Shown in pieces: positions 10,854 to 23,003 of a stretch of DNA of 64,000 nt (position 1 is the stretch's first letter; each line of letters opens with the position of its first letter). Source of the DNA: Gerris lacustris. Its lineage: Eukaryota > Arthropoda > Insecta > Hemiptera > Gerridae. A model generated the notes under the pieces. The model searched no databases. It saw only the letters and a list, made by a program, of their open reading frames with translations, and was not told the DNA's origin. The stretch is taken from NCBI GenBank assembly GCA_951217055.1, contig OX578281.1, forward strand, positions 34,277,036 to 34,341,035, read 5' to 3'. Made by a program: the position numbers and the translations under genes.

Positions 10854-13400
10854 GAGAGATGTAAAAAAGTGCCGTTTATCTGACAAATTAGCTTTAACAG
10901 GGCTTTAAAATAAAATAATAATTCACTGAAATAAAAATTGAAGAATTCAGCTAGAAACGAGGTTAAGTTGCCCTTGCCGGTCCTTTAATCTTAGTTCACT
11001 AATCATAATTATTGCCTAGGAACTACAAATACTGTCTAAATGAACACTGCATATACTGGATAAATTGTGTTATTGGGATAGTAAATTTTTTAAATGTATA
11101 GATATAGAAAATAAAATAATATATTTCCTGTTTGGCTGTGTAGAAAATATAAGAACTTTTTGAGAAATCCTAAAGTACATTTACATTAGACCTGTACAGG
11201 AATTTCCTCTGTTGAAAAAGTGCGTTGCAGCTGAAGGGTTATGGGTAAGATTGCTTATCTGCTTTGTGTTCTCCCATTGTTATACCTCCGACAATTTACA
11301 ATGATTTTTCAGAGTCAGTGAACCACCGTAATGAAATGTCTAATAGCAGGAAAATCTTAATGTTTCCAAACAAATTTCAATCTGAATTGATTCCCGACCA
11401 AAAGGAACGTACTCTTCTTAAATATATTGGTTAGTTTCCTTTGACATCACGATTATGTTTTCCGTGTACTTTCTGCACAAACGTGTGGTGAAAAATGGAA
11501 GATAATGAAACAATAATTGTGCAAGGCAAATGAACTTGAGTTTTTAATTAGAAACATTAGCATATCTCTTAGTACCTAATCTATACTTAATCTATCTACA
11601 TGTAGGTATCCTATCCATAAAAGTATCTATAAAAGTACCTGTATCCATAAAAGTCATCGAGGGTGAGTGCGTGTATATTCTTCACAGCATTTTTTGAGAT
11701 ATCTAACCAAATTTGCACACATATTTTCATAGGTTCGATTTCAACCCCTAATACCCACTCATTTTCAAAATGGCGGCCATTAATGTATTACTTTTAAGGT
11801 CAAACAAAACCTTATTAGAGCCATTAATCAGTACAACTCGGAAACAGTTAAATCTGGAATCACGAATTTTGATATTATTTGCTTCGTTCCCTAGCCTAAA
11901 ATAAAATTTCCTTGATTTTTAACTATGTATATATTTTCTATCATCAGTAATTACTAATTTCTATTAAGGAAAAAGAAAAACATAAAGAAACCAAAGGAAA
12001 AAATATAATTTTCTTGGTTAAATATTGAACTAAGGTTTCCCTTTCCGATCTGTTCGGCTTCCCAAAAATTTGTTTCTTTAAACAAAGAGGTCCCTATAAC
12101 ATTTACTCAGAAAATGAATTATTTAGGTCCAGACAGAAAAAATCTCATTAAAAAGTATTGATCGTTTCAACTTACTATAATTTCGATTTTTTTTCTTAAC
12201 CTAATAATTTTTTTGTTAAGATTCTTAAAGTGATTTTCTCATCCTCCGGCACCCTCTTAAAAAATAAAAGTAAAAAAAAGAAAAATGAGGGGAAGGTTGA
12301 GAAAATTGGATTTTCAGTATGTGTTTAACATTAAGAAATAAGAAAAGGACATTTCAGGTCAGGGGAAAAAAAGAGAATTGACGAGGAACTAGGTAATCTC
12401 GGCGTCTGCCATTTTAGAGTATTTTTTAAACTCTTCTTGGAGATAGTAGCGCTAAGTGTAAACAGAAAGGTATCTTCTAAAGTTAAAATTAGCTCTAAAC
12501 TCGGACCTTTAGCGTCTTCGACCTTGGGTTATGGAAACAACTCTTGAGAGACCTTCTGGGATAAAACCTTAATTGGATGCTGAGAGAAATATGGTTTTAT
12601 TTCCAGGGAGACTAAGGGAACACTTGGATATCTTGAGAACCTTCTAGACTTCTTTCCTTCTTATTCCTGCAGCTTATATATCCCCAACTTCTTCTCACTC
12701 TGCTAACAACATCCAATAGAAAAAAGCGAAGAAATGTTAAAATAAGAAAATGTTTTCTCTTTTTTGTCCAATTTTCCCTAACAATCTAATGAAAAAAGTT
12801 TAAAAAGATTAGTAAAAAGTGAAATTTATGAAAGAAACGAAAGTCTACCATGATGCAACAAATTGCGATATTAATAAAGTGCTAGTATTCCTCTTCCAAG
12901 ATTTTCTAAGGTTTTGGCTAAATAATGGCAGCATCTGTGTTTCCCCTAGGGTGTTCATGTTCATGTTGACTGTCTAAAATGAAAGTGCATCCCAAAACAT
13001 GTGCATACCATCGTAATAAGCTCATAATAAGTTCAAACTTTTTCACTACTAAAATTAAGGCTACACTTTTATACTTTAAGAATGCCTAGTTTTTAAATTA
13101 AGTTAAGTAGTTTTACACCCGTTAACTTCTCTAAGCCACAAACTGACTGTGAATTTAAGAAAGATTAAATCCACAAAAAAAACGAACCGTGAAAAAAGGG
13201 CCAAGTTCCAAACCCTCTCCGAAAATAGTCAGCCTATCAAAGTAGTGATATCTACTTTTTGGCCAAGTCTGCTCCTCTTTTTTAGTATATAGCCTCACTT
13301 CACTCCTACTTTCATGAGAAAGACTGATCTTTTCTTTTTATTGCTTAACAATTAGTCTCAAGTCAGTTTCTGAATGAGGCATTAGACTGCTCCATTTAAA
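10854..13400. other. AT-rich DNA, no gene recognised
   Basis: It contains a weak repeat fragment at 11645-11900 (GAGATATCTAACCAAATTTG, TTCAAAATGGCGGCC) of the kind found in dispersed invertebrate transposon bodies. No conserved frame, RNA gene or paired termini were seen. Confidence 0.4.
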
Positions 13401-13402
13401 AT

Positions 13403-13490
13403 AAAATTAGTTTTGACTAGATATTAGCAGGCAATTCTAGCTCTGACAAGCCAATATCGGTATTGACTTAAGTGCTCTAGTCAAAACTAA
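13403..13490. repeat. Small inverted repeat
   Basis: ATTAGTTTTGACTAGA at about 13408 pairs with TCTAGTCAAAACTAAT at about 13478, leaving a spacer of about 55 bp. It may be a short MITE; no target duplication is clear. Confidence 0.7.
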
Positions 13491-13758
13491 TTCTGGATTG
13501 TCAATATCCGTTTAAAATAATAAAAAAATCTAAAAATTGACATGTTTCTTCTCTTCCTCTTATCAGAAAATCAAACATGGGTATTATTAGGGACCACGGA
13601 AAAACCGAGGATCCTTATAATTTTGTGCTTTTGTCTGTTTGTCGATAGCGCATCTGTCAACAAAAGGTTGATGCCCCCTCTATATATTTATCAAATCAAC
13701 GAAATATTTTTTATTATTGATAGTAGGGTCAAAGGGGAAAAATTAAAAGCTCACTTTT

Positions 13759-13794
13759 GCCATATTTCGACCCCTCTTTGGGTCATCTTCAATC
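13759..13794 (-). ncRNA. Hammerhead-like motif, isolated
   Basis: The minus strand reads TTGAAGATGACCC, an AAAGA loop, GGGGTCGAAATATGGC. The layout and the end GAAATATGGC closely resemble the motif inside the Penelope relic (GAAATATAGCC), so it is likely a pLTR fragment of a related element. The core is not canonical. Confidence 0.4.
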
Positions 13795-13799
13795 TTACT

Positions 13800-14851
13800 A
13801 TAAGATTACTATTCCATCCTGTTCTTGCTAAAAAATTATTTTATTCCAATCTAGGTGGTTATTGTCAATAGTTAGGGACAATTTTTCTAAAAAAAATCCA
13901 TAAAAATATTTTTTCTTATATCCTTAAGAATTTTTTATTTTTTATTTATTTTTTTTTTTTTAAGTAAGATCCTATTAGGTGCGAAAAATAAAAAAATAAA
14001 TCATGTAAATAAAGATGTCTCGACCCTTTCTTTTAACGTCATCCTCATTCAATCTTTACTTCTGTAATAATAACCACAATTCTTTAATGTTAATGTCTTT
14101 ATTAAGAAGCAAGAAATAATTTGAGTAGAAAACCAATTAAAATTATTAATTAAAATGTTTAATTAATTAAACTTAGATTAGAGTGTTTTGCGCATAGAGT
14201 TATCTCATATCCATGAGAGGTTAAGAGAAAGTAATTTTTTTTAATAAAACTATTCAATCAAATTTAGAATTTAAATTTTAAAAATAAGCAAATAAATTAG
14301 GATTCATTTTATCAAATATTTTATCTATAATTTGTTTTTTTAAATTATATAAATATAAATTTTTCTTTTATCTAATTTACTAATTAGGGAATTATTTAAT
14401 TATATATGAATTATACAAGAACTAAGCATGTATTTAATTTAGTGATTAAGGAGTTGTATTATACAATGAAAAATGTATTTATTTCCGATAATTTAATTTA
14501 CTGTTGATGTCTATCAAGTTGTCTTGGTGTTACTATTTATTTTCCATAAATAGAATTTTCTATCCTCTATTATATCTTAACAATGATCATTTATTTTATT
14601 TTTTATCTATAAATCTTTTAAAAATATTATTGTAATTCTTGTTAATTAATGAAAATAATATTATTCTGGGTTTTGAAGTTAATACTAAAAAAATACGTAT
14701 TCTTGAAGCGTTTCACATATTTAAAAACCCAGGCCAAACAGTTAATCACAAAACAGACGCAGGCAACATTATACTTTAAAGACAAAGATTCTCCTCCCAA
14801 ATAGTAAAAATTTACCTAGGGAACGGTTTGACCTTGGGGCTTAGTAGCTTC
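13800..14851. other. Very AT-rich DNA, nothing recognised
   Basis: Dominated by A/T runs, with no frame or repeat pair of note. Confidence 0.4.
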
Positions 14852-16020
14852 TTTTTAGGGTTTTGTAGATTCTTCTCAAAACCCTTATACCGAGGGTGAT
14901 GTGTCCGTCCGTCCGTCGCTCTTTGGTTCATAGGGCCCGAACCGTTTAAGCGAAAGTACTGAAATTTGAAACACTAGTGCAACTTTTTGACCCAACCACA
15001 GGAAAAATATACAGAAGTTCATAATTAGATTTGAACATGCGCAATTCGAAAAAATGTGGTAAACTCAAAAATTTATATTTTTTTAAATTTTTGAGTAGGG
15101 TATCAAATGAAAGCTGCTGAAGAGTAGGACACAAATATATATATGATTTTTTAAATGTTGCATTCCTTATTGGTTAAATAAATCAAAATATAACAAAAAA
15201 AAATTCCCCCCCCCCCAACCACTATAGATCGGCTGGCGCTAAAATTTTGAAATAATTCATGCTAATATCTTATAGTGGGGCGATGAAAATTCCGGGAGTT
15301 CATCCCAAATTTTCAAAAATTGTTAATTTTGGGCGCGAAAAAGTGAAGTGCGCCCAAAATTTTATTTTTTTAAAATTTTGAGTTGGGTATTAAATGAAAG
15401 CTGCTGAATAGTAGGACACAAATATATATATGCTTTTTTAAAATTTGCATTCCTTATAGGGGAAAAAAATCAAAATATACCCCAAAAATTCCCCCCCCCC
15501 CCCCCCCCCCCAATCACTATAGATCGGCTGGTGCTAAAATTTCGAAATAATTCATACTAATACCTTATAGTGGGGCGATAATATTTCCGGGAGTTCATTC
15601 CCAGTTTTTAAAAATTACCAATTTTGTGCGCGAAAATTTGGAGTGCGCCCAAAATTTTATTTTTTAAAAATTTTGAGTTGGGTATCAAATGAAAGCTGCT
15701 GAAGAGTAGGATACAAATATATATTTGCTTTTTTAATTTTTTAGTTCTTCATTGGTTTTATAAGTCAAAATATACCCTCAAAAAATTCCCCCCTCCCCAA
15801 ATTTTATATAAGGGCTGGTCTTAAAATTTTGAAATGATTCATGGTTACACCGTATGGTTGGGCGATGAAAATTTCCTAAAAAATGTAATTTATCTTGTCT
15901 TTATTACCTATAAAAAACATTGTGACCTCCCGGGGGATCGAACCCGGGACCCTTAGGATCGAAGAAAAAAAATCATAATTACATAACGGGTATGCTTAAT
16001 CATCTACAAAACCCTAAAAA
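14852..16020. mobile_element. TIR-bounded element with internal ~300-bp tandem repeats
   Basis: TTTTTAGGGTTTTGTAGAT at 14852-14870 is exactly inverted at 16002-16020. Just inside the left end a hairpin GGGTTTTG/CAAAACCC is followed by GTCCGTCCGTCCGTC. From memory this resembles a repeat widespread in arthropods that starts TTTTAGGGTTCCGTA. Internally a ~305-bp unit (TTGAGTTGGGTATNAAATGAAAG ... C-run ... CACTATAGATCGGCTGG ... GCGCCCAAAATTTTA) recurs about three times from 15090 to 15870. C-runs of 10, 21 and 3-4 lie at the same place in successive units. No clear target duplication was found. Confidence 0.75.
15927..16020 (-). repeat. tRNA-like 3' half (SINE-type head) within the element
   Basis: On the minus strand GGGTTCGATCCCCCGGGAGG carries a perfect RNA polymerase III B box (GGTTCGATCCC) with a T-arm-like stem CCGGG/CCCGG. 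A box A-like stretch (TAGATGATTAAGC) precedes it. The anticodon region is interrupted by a T-run, so it is not a functional tRNA gene. Confidence 0.55.
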
Positions 16021-18302
16021 GTACTTGGACGCAAGTACTTCCCTGTGATTTTTTTCTATTATTATGAACAGTTAATAAAATAAAAATAAAATACGAAATA
16101 AATAAAAATAAAATAAAACCTTAAATAAACTAAAAACAACCATTACATGACCACCATCTTCAAACGGCTACGTCATCATATTGGTAAATGAACTCACCCC
16201 TTTGGAAATTGCATGTGGACTCTTTGTGTGTACTAAAGCACATATTTGGCAAATATATTTATTTATATTACTTGATGAACAAGTAGAAGTTTTCAATTAT
16301 TTTGCTGTCAGCAAAAGACTTTAGGAGTAAACATTTCTCAGAAAATTATTTATTAGTTTAAAGGCAACGAATAGAAGCTAAGAAACCAAATTAAAATAAA
16401 ACTAATTATAATTGCATTTATAAGACAAATAAGTGGGTTCTTATTGAGTCTTTATATTAAGACTTAATAAATATATTAAGTATTTCTCTTGCCCAGCCAA
16501 TCCTATTACAACTGCTAAACAATATTTTGAGCAACAAATATACATGCCTATTTCTTTAATGTAGGAAAATTAAAGCAATTTTTTAATTATTTGTATTGTA
16601 CTTAATTATTTATTTAATTTTAAATTATATTAAATGCCAGATATTCCATGAATCGTTTGATTGAAATTCTACGAAAATTTAGTGATATTGCTTAATTATT
16701 TTTTTATTTTATTTAACTTCAAATACACATTGAAAATCTTAGGAAATACTGTAAGAATAATTTAAATTGCCTCTGAAAAAAACACTGTGTTATTCTGAGC
16801 TATAGGTCTTTCATAACAAGTGACAATAAAATGCAGGGAAAACAAGCTCCTATTTGAAATTGAAAAAAAAAAAAAAAAAAAATACATAACCACGTAAACA
16901 TTTACTCTACTAAGGGTAATTGAAACTAATAAATAATGATCTAAAGAGGTAAATAATGTTTAGTACAGAGATTTTATAATTATTGATATCATGTCATATT
17001 GATTTAAAACTTTTTTGTATATCTTTGGTAATCCAACAGTTTCGGTTTTTAATTGGTATTAGGAAACTTTTAAACCTATTATGCATTAAGGCTTAATTAT
17101 AACGTACACAGAAAAAAAAATTGTATTAATACTTATTTGGAAACAGAGCAAACATCCACTAAACATACATGCATGAGATATGATGTCATCTTTAAGACTT
17201 CAAAGAGACTGTCTCTCTACTTAAAATAATACTTGTTTATTTATCAAAGCAGCCTTTGTAAGGCCATCTTGAGTGCCTATTATGGAAGAAGTAGAGATAG
17301 GTTAATAAATAATTAAGTAATATGAGAAAGGTCATAATGTCGGAGACCTACGTAAGATGTGGGTCTCTATCTTTCCAAACATTAAATGGTAAACTCTTCA
17401 GCTTCAGATGTAGAATTACAGTTTTTTTTGTTCTTTTTTGAAAAAAAAAAAACAAAAAAAAACAAACACGAAAGCCTTGAGAATGGCCCCCATTCTTACT
17501 TTTTCAAAATAAAACAATGTTTTCTTGTTTTGGGTTGTTTTAGCCCAGTCAAAACACGGCTATATATTTTGCAATCTCACAATTTCTACCTTAGTGTCAT
17601 ATATTTTGACATTTAAAAATATATGCATTTTAATATTAGTTATATTTGTAGCTGGACTTTGGTGAAAATTGACCTTTAGTTCATCCACCAGTTTCTTCGA
17701 GTTTAAATATTAGAACTCACTTGAAAAAAAAAGAAAAAAAAAAAGTTCATGAAACTAATAATCCTAACTCTAGGATGAGAATTTTAATCAATAGAGTATA
17801 ATAAATTAGCTATAGGCTTAATTGAAAAAGATATTTAGAAGGGTAGTGAGTCCGACTAGTGTAAGAATGAGATGTTATCGACTCAAGCTAAAGGCATGAA
17901 TAGGCTTATATTAACATGATGGGAAATTCAAGGATAGAGAGGTTCCTACTCTTAATAGTGCACTATAGCTCAGGCTTATTAGTATACAATTCAATCAATT
18001 TATAATTCTAACAATCTAGACGCATTTACTATTAATCTACATTAATAATAATTAATTTACACCAGAGTAAAGTTAACACTGTAAGTAAACAGTAGCACGC
18101 ATAATTGATGTAGAATTGATGCTTTATTAATTTTAATTTAAATTAATCATAGAATATACGATTACATTGCCTGCATATTTTGTTAATATGTCTGCGTTTG
18201 CAACTTATTAATTGCATGTAATTTTAAAATTTCTAAAGTAATTAGTAGAGCGTAGCCAATTATTTATTTTTGGGTTCTTTTCAAACGCTATATTTTTAAC
18301 TA
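16021..18302. other. AT-rich DNA, no gene recognised
   Basis: It contains A-runs at 16862-16882 and 17443-17465. The ORF at 17386-17616 is low-complexity and overlaps the A-runs. No paired termini were seen. Confidence 0.45.
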
Positions 18303-20341
18303 TCAATATATATAAAAGTCAACGTATGTGTGTGTGTGTGTGAGTATGTTTGTTCTTTATACAAATCTACAGTTTTTGTCAGATCTCGATGAAAATTGGC
18401 ACACTTGACCTTCAGAGCAAGGGAAAAATCAAGATCTACATGAATTTTCGAATTTTAATTTTGGTCCACAGGGGTACGGGGTACAAGTAATGAATACGGG
18501 GTCGAAGTAATGAATACCCTTCGTGATGCATATCGTTGAAAAGCTCTTTAAGATTACATTAATTGTTCTTATGTACAGTTTTGTCATATTTTAATTTAGG
18601 AGGGGGTAAAATGGAAAAATATAGCTATATCTTATATAAAAAGAAGAGTGTCTGTATTAGGGTATATATTATACAAATCTGCAGTTTTATCCCAATTTGA
18701 TGAATATTTGCACACTTTTACTTCAAAGCAAGGGGGAGGCCACTGTCTACATGAATTTTCGAAATTTAAATTTTGGAACAAAGAGGTATGGGGTAAATAT
18801 CAAAGGTAATGCGGATACCCTTCATATAATGCATATCGTAGAAAGCACTTTAAGAGAAAAGTAATTATTATGTAAATTTTTGGAATTTTTAAATGGAAAA
18901 TTTTTAGTTATATCTATCTATATATATAAAAGTCAACGTATGTGTGTGTGTGTGTGTGCATGTTTGTTCTTTATACAAATCTACAGTTTTAGCCTGATTT
19001 TGATGAAAATTTGGCACACTTGACCTTTAAAGCAAGCAAAAAATCAAGGCCTACATGCATTTTCGAAATTCAAATTTTGGTATACAGGGGTACAAGTAAT
19101 GAATACGGGGTCAAAGTAATGAATTCCCTTCGTGATGCGTGGGTAAAATGGAAATGTATATCTATATCTATAAAAGTCAACGTATGTGTGAATGTGTTCA
19201 TGTTCTTTATACAAATCAACAGTTTTAATTCGATCTCGATGAAAATTTGCTCACTTGACCTTCAAAGCAAGGGGAAGATCTCTGTCTACATGAATGTTCG
19301 AAATTAAATTTTTGGTACTCAGGGGTACGGGGTACAAATGTCGAAGTATTGAAAACCCTTCATGATGCATACTGTTGAAAAGCTCTTTAAGAGTACAGTA
19401 ATTGTTTTTAAGTGCATTTAGGGGGGGGGGGGGAAATATATCTAAAAGTCAACCTATGTGTGTATGTTCTTTATACAAATCCATAGTTTTAGTCCGATCT
19501 CGATCAAAAAATACACACTTGACCTTCAAAGGAAGAAAAAATCAGTGTACATGAATTTTCGAAATTTAAATTTTGGTACACAGAGAACAAGGTACAATAA
19601 TGAATACGGGGTCAAAGGACTGAATAACCATTATGATGGATATCGTTGAAAAGCTCTTTAAGATTATATTAATTGTTGTTATGTACAGTTTTGTCATATG
19701 TATTTTCCTTTAGGAGAGGGTAAAGAAAAATATAGCTATATCTTATAAAAAAAAGAAGAGTGTCTGTATGAGGGTATGTCTTTTATACAAATCTACAGTT
19801 TTATCCCAATTTGATGAATATTTACTCACTTTCCCTTCAAAGCAAGGTGGAGGTCACTGTCTACATCAATTTTCGAAATTTAAATTTTGGTACAAAGGGG
19901 TACGATATAAAAATGTCAAAGTAATGGATTCCCTTCATATCATGCTTATCGTTGAAAAGCACTTTAAGAGAAAAGTAATTGTTGTTATGTACAATTTTAT
20001 TTAGGAGGGGGTAAAATTGAAATTTATAGCTATATATATAAAAATCAACGTATGTGGGAGTATGTTCTTTATACAAATCTACAGTTTTAGTTCCATGTCG
20101 ATAAAAATTTGCCCACTTGAACTTCAAAGCAAGGGGAAAATGACAGCCTACATGAATTTTGGAAATTTAAATTTGGTACACAGGGGTATGGTACAAGTAA
20201 TGAATACGGGGTCAATGTAATGAATACCATTGATGATTCAAAAAATCTTTAAGAGTAGAGTAATAGTTTTTATGTATTGTTTTGTCATATTTTACTTGGG
20301 GGGGGGGGAATTTAGGATATTTTAAAATTGTACCCAGCTAG
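18303..20341 (+). mobile_element. Non-autonomous Helitron made of seven tandem units
   Basis: The 5' end TCAATATATATAAAAGTC follows A18302 and the 3' end CCCAGCTAG precedes T20342, giving the Helitron rule of TC...CTAG inserted between A and T. Inside are seven diverged units of about 250-330 bp starting near 18311, 18640, 18915, 19166, 19440, 19740 and 20030. Five start AAAAGTCAACGTATG (type A) and two start AAAAGAAGAGTGTCTGTA (type B), in the order A-B-A-A-A-B-A. Each unit repeats ACAAATCTACAGTTTTA, CACTTGACCTTCAAAGCAAG and TGAATTTTCGAAATTTAAAT. There is no Rep/helicase frame; the ORFs inside are unit-periodic artefacts. A classical 3' hairpin is not obvious. Confidence 0.8.
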
Positions 20342-20710
20342 TTTATCAATAAAACTAAACACAATCACTTAAGCTTATCTACATTAGTTGTATTCTGTGC
20401 CGAATTAATTATTTCGGGGGGCGCATTATTCTCCTCATCTTTGTGATAATCACTTAAATCATTCATTGTTTTTCACTACAAACTCAATATAAACAGTTAC
20501 TTTAACTAAACAAACAGCAAATTAGTTTTGTTAAATGTAAACAAACTCGCTAACCGTGCGTTAAGATGAAGAATTCTTCTTTTTTACCGTACCAGGGCGG
20601 AAAAAAGAGGAATTATGAACGCACATGCGCAATGAATACAACTACGTAAAGAATCACGTTCTTTGCATCTAAACAGAGATACAATGTTTATATTTCGTAT
20701 CGATCGTAAA
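20342..20710 (-). mobile_element. Crypton-like relic, copy 3 (truncated)
   Basis: It is the reverse complement of the 5' half of the repeat at 33560-34145 and 59366-60805. It carries CGATACGAAATATAAACATT, the CATGCG motif, the AATTC-TTTACC hairpin in damaged form (about 20571-20614) and the small leader frame. The Helitron ends one base before its low-coordinate edge, which suggests the Helitron insertion or a later event cut it. Confidence 0.7.
20365..20466 (-). pseudogene. Leader frame of Crypton-like element, copy 3
   Basis: Thirty-three codons starting MNDLSDYHKDEENNAPPEII followed by NSAQNTTN. The block ENN(T/A)PPEIINSA(K/Q)NTT is shared with copies 1 and 2. Codons in PPEIINSA differ from copy 1 only at synonymous sites (CCT to CCC, CCA to CCC), which supports an originally translated sequence. 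The frame ends at TGA before the RERYELTY block seen in copy 2. Confidence 0.55.
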
Positions 20711-20940
20711 TAAAATAAATAAATCTATGCTAACAGAAGGTAGGGAAAAGTCTTCTTCAACAAAAATTTGTTCAAATTAACTGTTAAACCATTTATTTTT
20801 TAAGGTCGTCTTATCGGGTAAATGCATTTACTATTTTTGGAACGAATTTCCTTATGGCCGTTACAGCGTCTAGAGCCCGGGAGGGAATCCTAAAAAAACG
20901 ACCATCACAAAACCTACAGTCACAAAACTAACCGTCATGA

Positions 20941-21500
20941 AATCGACCAATGACGATAACTTGAGTAAAAGTTTACAGATTTAGATGAAATTTGCTACAC
21001 ATGTTCATTTTACCAATGCCTAGGACGAGTTCGTTGGACTAAGTTATCCGCCCAAGCGCTCGCTTAAACGTAAAATTAGAATTTTAGGACGAGAAAAATT
21101 CTAACTTCATCTATTTAATGAGACAATCAACATTTTTTAGTAAAACCAACACCGACACCCCTATGAAATTTTAAATATCGCTAAATTTATTAAAGCGGAC
21201 CTAAACGTTTAATGTAGAGAAAACAACGTTTTTACCGATATCTTACGTTCTAACGTAACGTTTTTAATTAAAAATTCATACACTCATCTAAAGTGCAATT
21301 TCAACCTGATACAAACAGAAGTTTTTGTGTAGTGAACTGTTATATTTTTTAATATTTTAAATTGAGTAGGCCAGGTATGTGCTTAAACTATCTTCTCTAA
21401 CTATTAACTCATCATTATTAACTTTTTTCTCAATATTCAATACATATTTATTGCAAGACACTCGCTTCAATAATAATAATAATAATAAAATCTTTTAATT
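20941..21500 (+). repeat. Dispersed repeat family R1, copy 2
   Basis: Shared blocks are GACGATAACTTGAGTAAAAG, ATGTTCATTTTACCAATGCC, GGACGAGTTCGTTGGACTAA, TTTTTTAGTAAAACCAACACC and GCGGACCTAAACGTTTAATG. The tail from about 21300 to 21500 parallels 54950-55250. It provides the uninterrupted reference that shows the copy at 53340 is split by two insertions. Confidence 0.8.
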
Positions 21501-21708
21501 TTGCCTTATATTAACTCCGCTAAGTACAAATAGTTAGTTACTTTTAATTTTGTCTCTTTTCAAACTCCGCCATCTATAAGTAGTTAGCATCATATATTTA
21601 GCAGCGTGACTTTATATTTTATATTTAATGAAAAGCGTAAGGAACTTCGTTCCTAACGGTGTCCCGCAACACCACAAGTATTTTTTTATAAAGCTGGAAC
21701 GCAAATAA
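21501..21708. other. Repeat-tail sequence, unassigned
   Basis: It has an imperfect duplication of TCTTTTAATTTTG / CTTTTAATTTTGTCTC and a short palindrome GGAACTTCGTTCC at about 21639. No gene was recognised. Confidence 0.35.
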
Positions 21709-22069
21709 GAGGGCCCCGTAGCTCAAGTACGAGGACAGTTGGCTTTCAATTATTGAAGTTAAGCAGCATCAGTATAATATATGGTCAGTAGTTGGGTGGG
21801 TGACCGCAACCTCTAACCACAGCTGTGGATTCCAACACTTTACTCGTGAGTGAAGGGTTTGGTTGTATGGTGTCAATCCAGTATTGGATTGATATAAGGC
21901 TCCCCGGGCTTGTTTACAGGACCCACTTCGTGGCCTATATCTTCGGGTGTAAGCTCAGTAAACTTTTTTTTTTAAAGTCTACGCAGTGCTTTGATAAGGC
22001 ATTAGAAGCCGGCTTACGATTGGCCAGTTGACCATGAGAATCCTAAAGCTCTTGACTAATAAAAAAAAA
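21709..22069 (+). repeat. 5S rRNA-derived SINE (SINE3-like)
   Basis: GAAGTTAAGCAGCATC at 21755-21770 and GGTCAGTAGTTGGGTGGGTG followed by ACCGC at 21783-21807 match the internal control region of 5S rRNA: box A (AAGTTAAGCAGC), then box C (GATGGGTGACCGC-type). The 5' third is diverged from 5S and the sequence runs on for about 260 bp of unrelated body to an A-rich tail at 22058-22067. A genuine 5S gene would be about 120 bp and end in a T-run, so this is a 5S-headed SINE. The ORF at 21825-22031 is incidental. Confidence 0.85.
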
Positions 22070-22945
22070 TCACCGCAATACAGTTACATTGTGAGTCGTC
22101 GGACCTTTTTATTATTGGATTCTATAGTAGTCAAATTATTGCTAACCCTTCTCCGCAATATAGATGACTACAACTAGATCAGATAAGACAATTGCTTTTA
22201 AATCTTAAAAACATTCAACCCACATTCAGTAGAATAGATCTAGAAAAACCAAACAATAAATCACTAGTTCCCTCTCTCTCTCTCACCTGTTTACCGTTTG
22301 TTGTTGTGTTTTACAAAGTTTTATTTTGTTGTTCTCACCGTGCAGAACTAAACTGGTTTTTTTTTTATCAGTTTCTTATTCGTATTGGCAGCTCCAGGCC
22401 AGTCTGTTCCTCATCAGTACCCACCAGGGTGAATCCAACCCCAGCGTATATTTGGATAGGGAAGGGGTGGGGGGAAGACAAATCCGCTCTAAATCAAACT
22501 GGCATTTTGTCTGCCTTCGGCCTTTAGTAAAGAAAATGTACTTGAAGCCCTTATTTCGAATTTTCTTTTGTTGTGGAGACTTTTCCTGCCCTAGAATCTT
22601 TTCCCTTCTCAGACTTCTGTCCCTTTTCATTCTCTTTACCGAAGGATCTTATCCTTCCTGTTTCCATCTGTCGTACCCTAAGGTCTACCACGATATCCCC
22701 GCATAGTGGGTGTCAGGAGCTTGTCCACATACCTCCCTCCCTGATAGTTACTAAATCACCATACGGTCCAGAACACCTTTACTCTTTTTTTGTTCCTTTA
22801 ACAAAAAATGCCTGTCTACTATCTTGTGTTAAGCTTTCGGATAGAAATTTCAAAAGAAAGACAACCTGGTGTTTCTATCGGTGATAAGCAAATTTTGTTT
22901 GGACTAAGATTTTGTCAGCACGCTGAGTAAACCTAAATAAATTAC

Positions 22946-22947
<2 letters not shown>
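22070..22947. other. GC-richer unassigned block
   Basis: From about 22380 to 22760 composition is much richer in G+C than the surroundings, and frames on both strands are open for 80-126 codons. None of the translations matches a family I know. It includes CT repeats at 22275-22287. An eroded transposon or LINE 5' region is the most likely explanation; a host exon cannot be excluded. Confidence 0.35.

Positions 22948-22999
<52 letters not shown>
22948..22999. repeat. (TA)n microsatellite
   Basis: About 52 bp of pure TA. Confidence 0.98.

Positions 23000-23003
<4 letters not shown>

Noticed and set aside
18303..20341. CRISPR-like array or simple satellite
   Set aside because: Units are 250-330 bp with no short repeat/unique spacer alternation, and Helitron termini explain the boundaries.
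21709..21830. A genuine 5S rRNA gene
   Set aside because: Only the internal control region matches; the 5' third is diverged and no T-run terminator follows at about 120 bp.
22192..22884. Overlapping ORFs of 84-126 codons on both strands
   Set aside because: No recognisable domain, and open frames on both strands reflect the locally higher GC. Kept only as an unassigned block.
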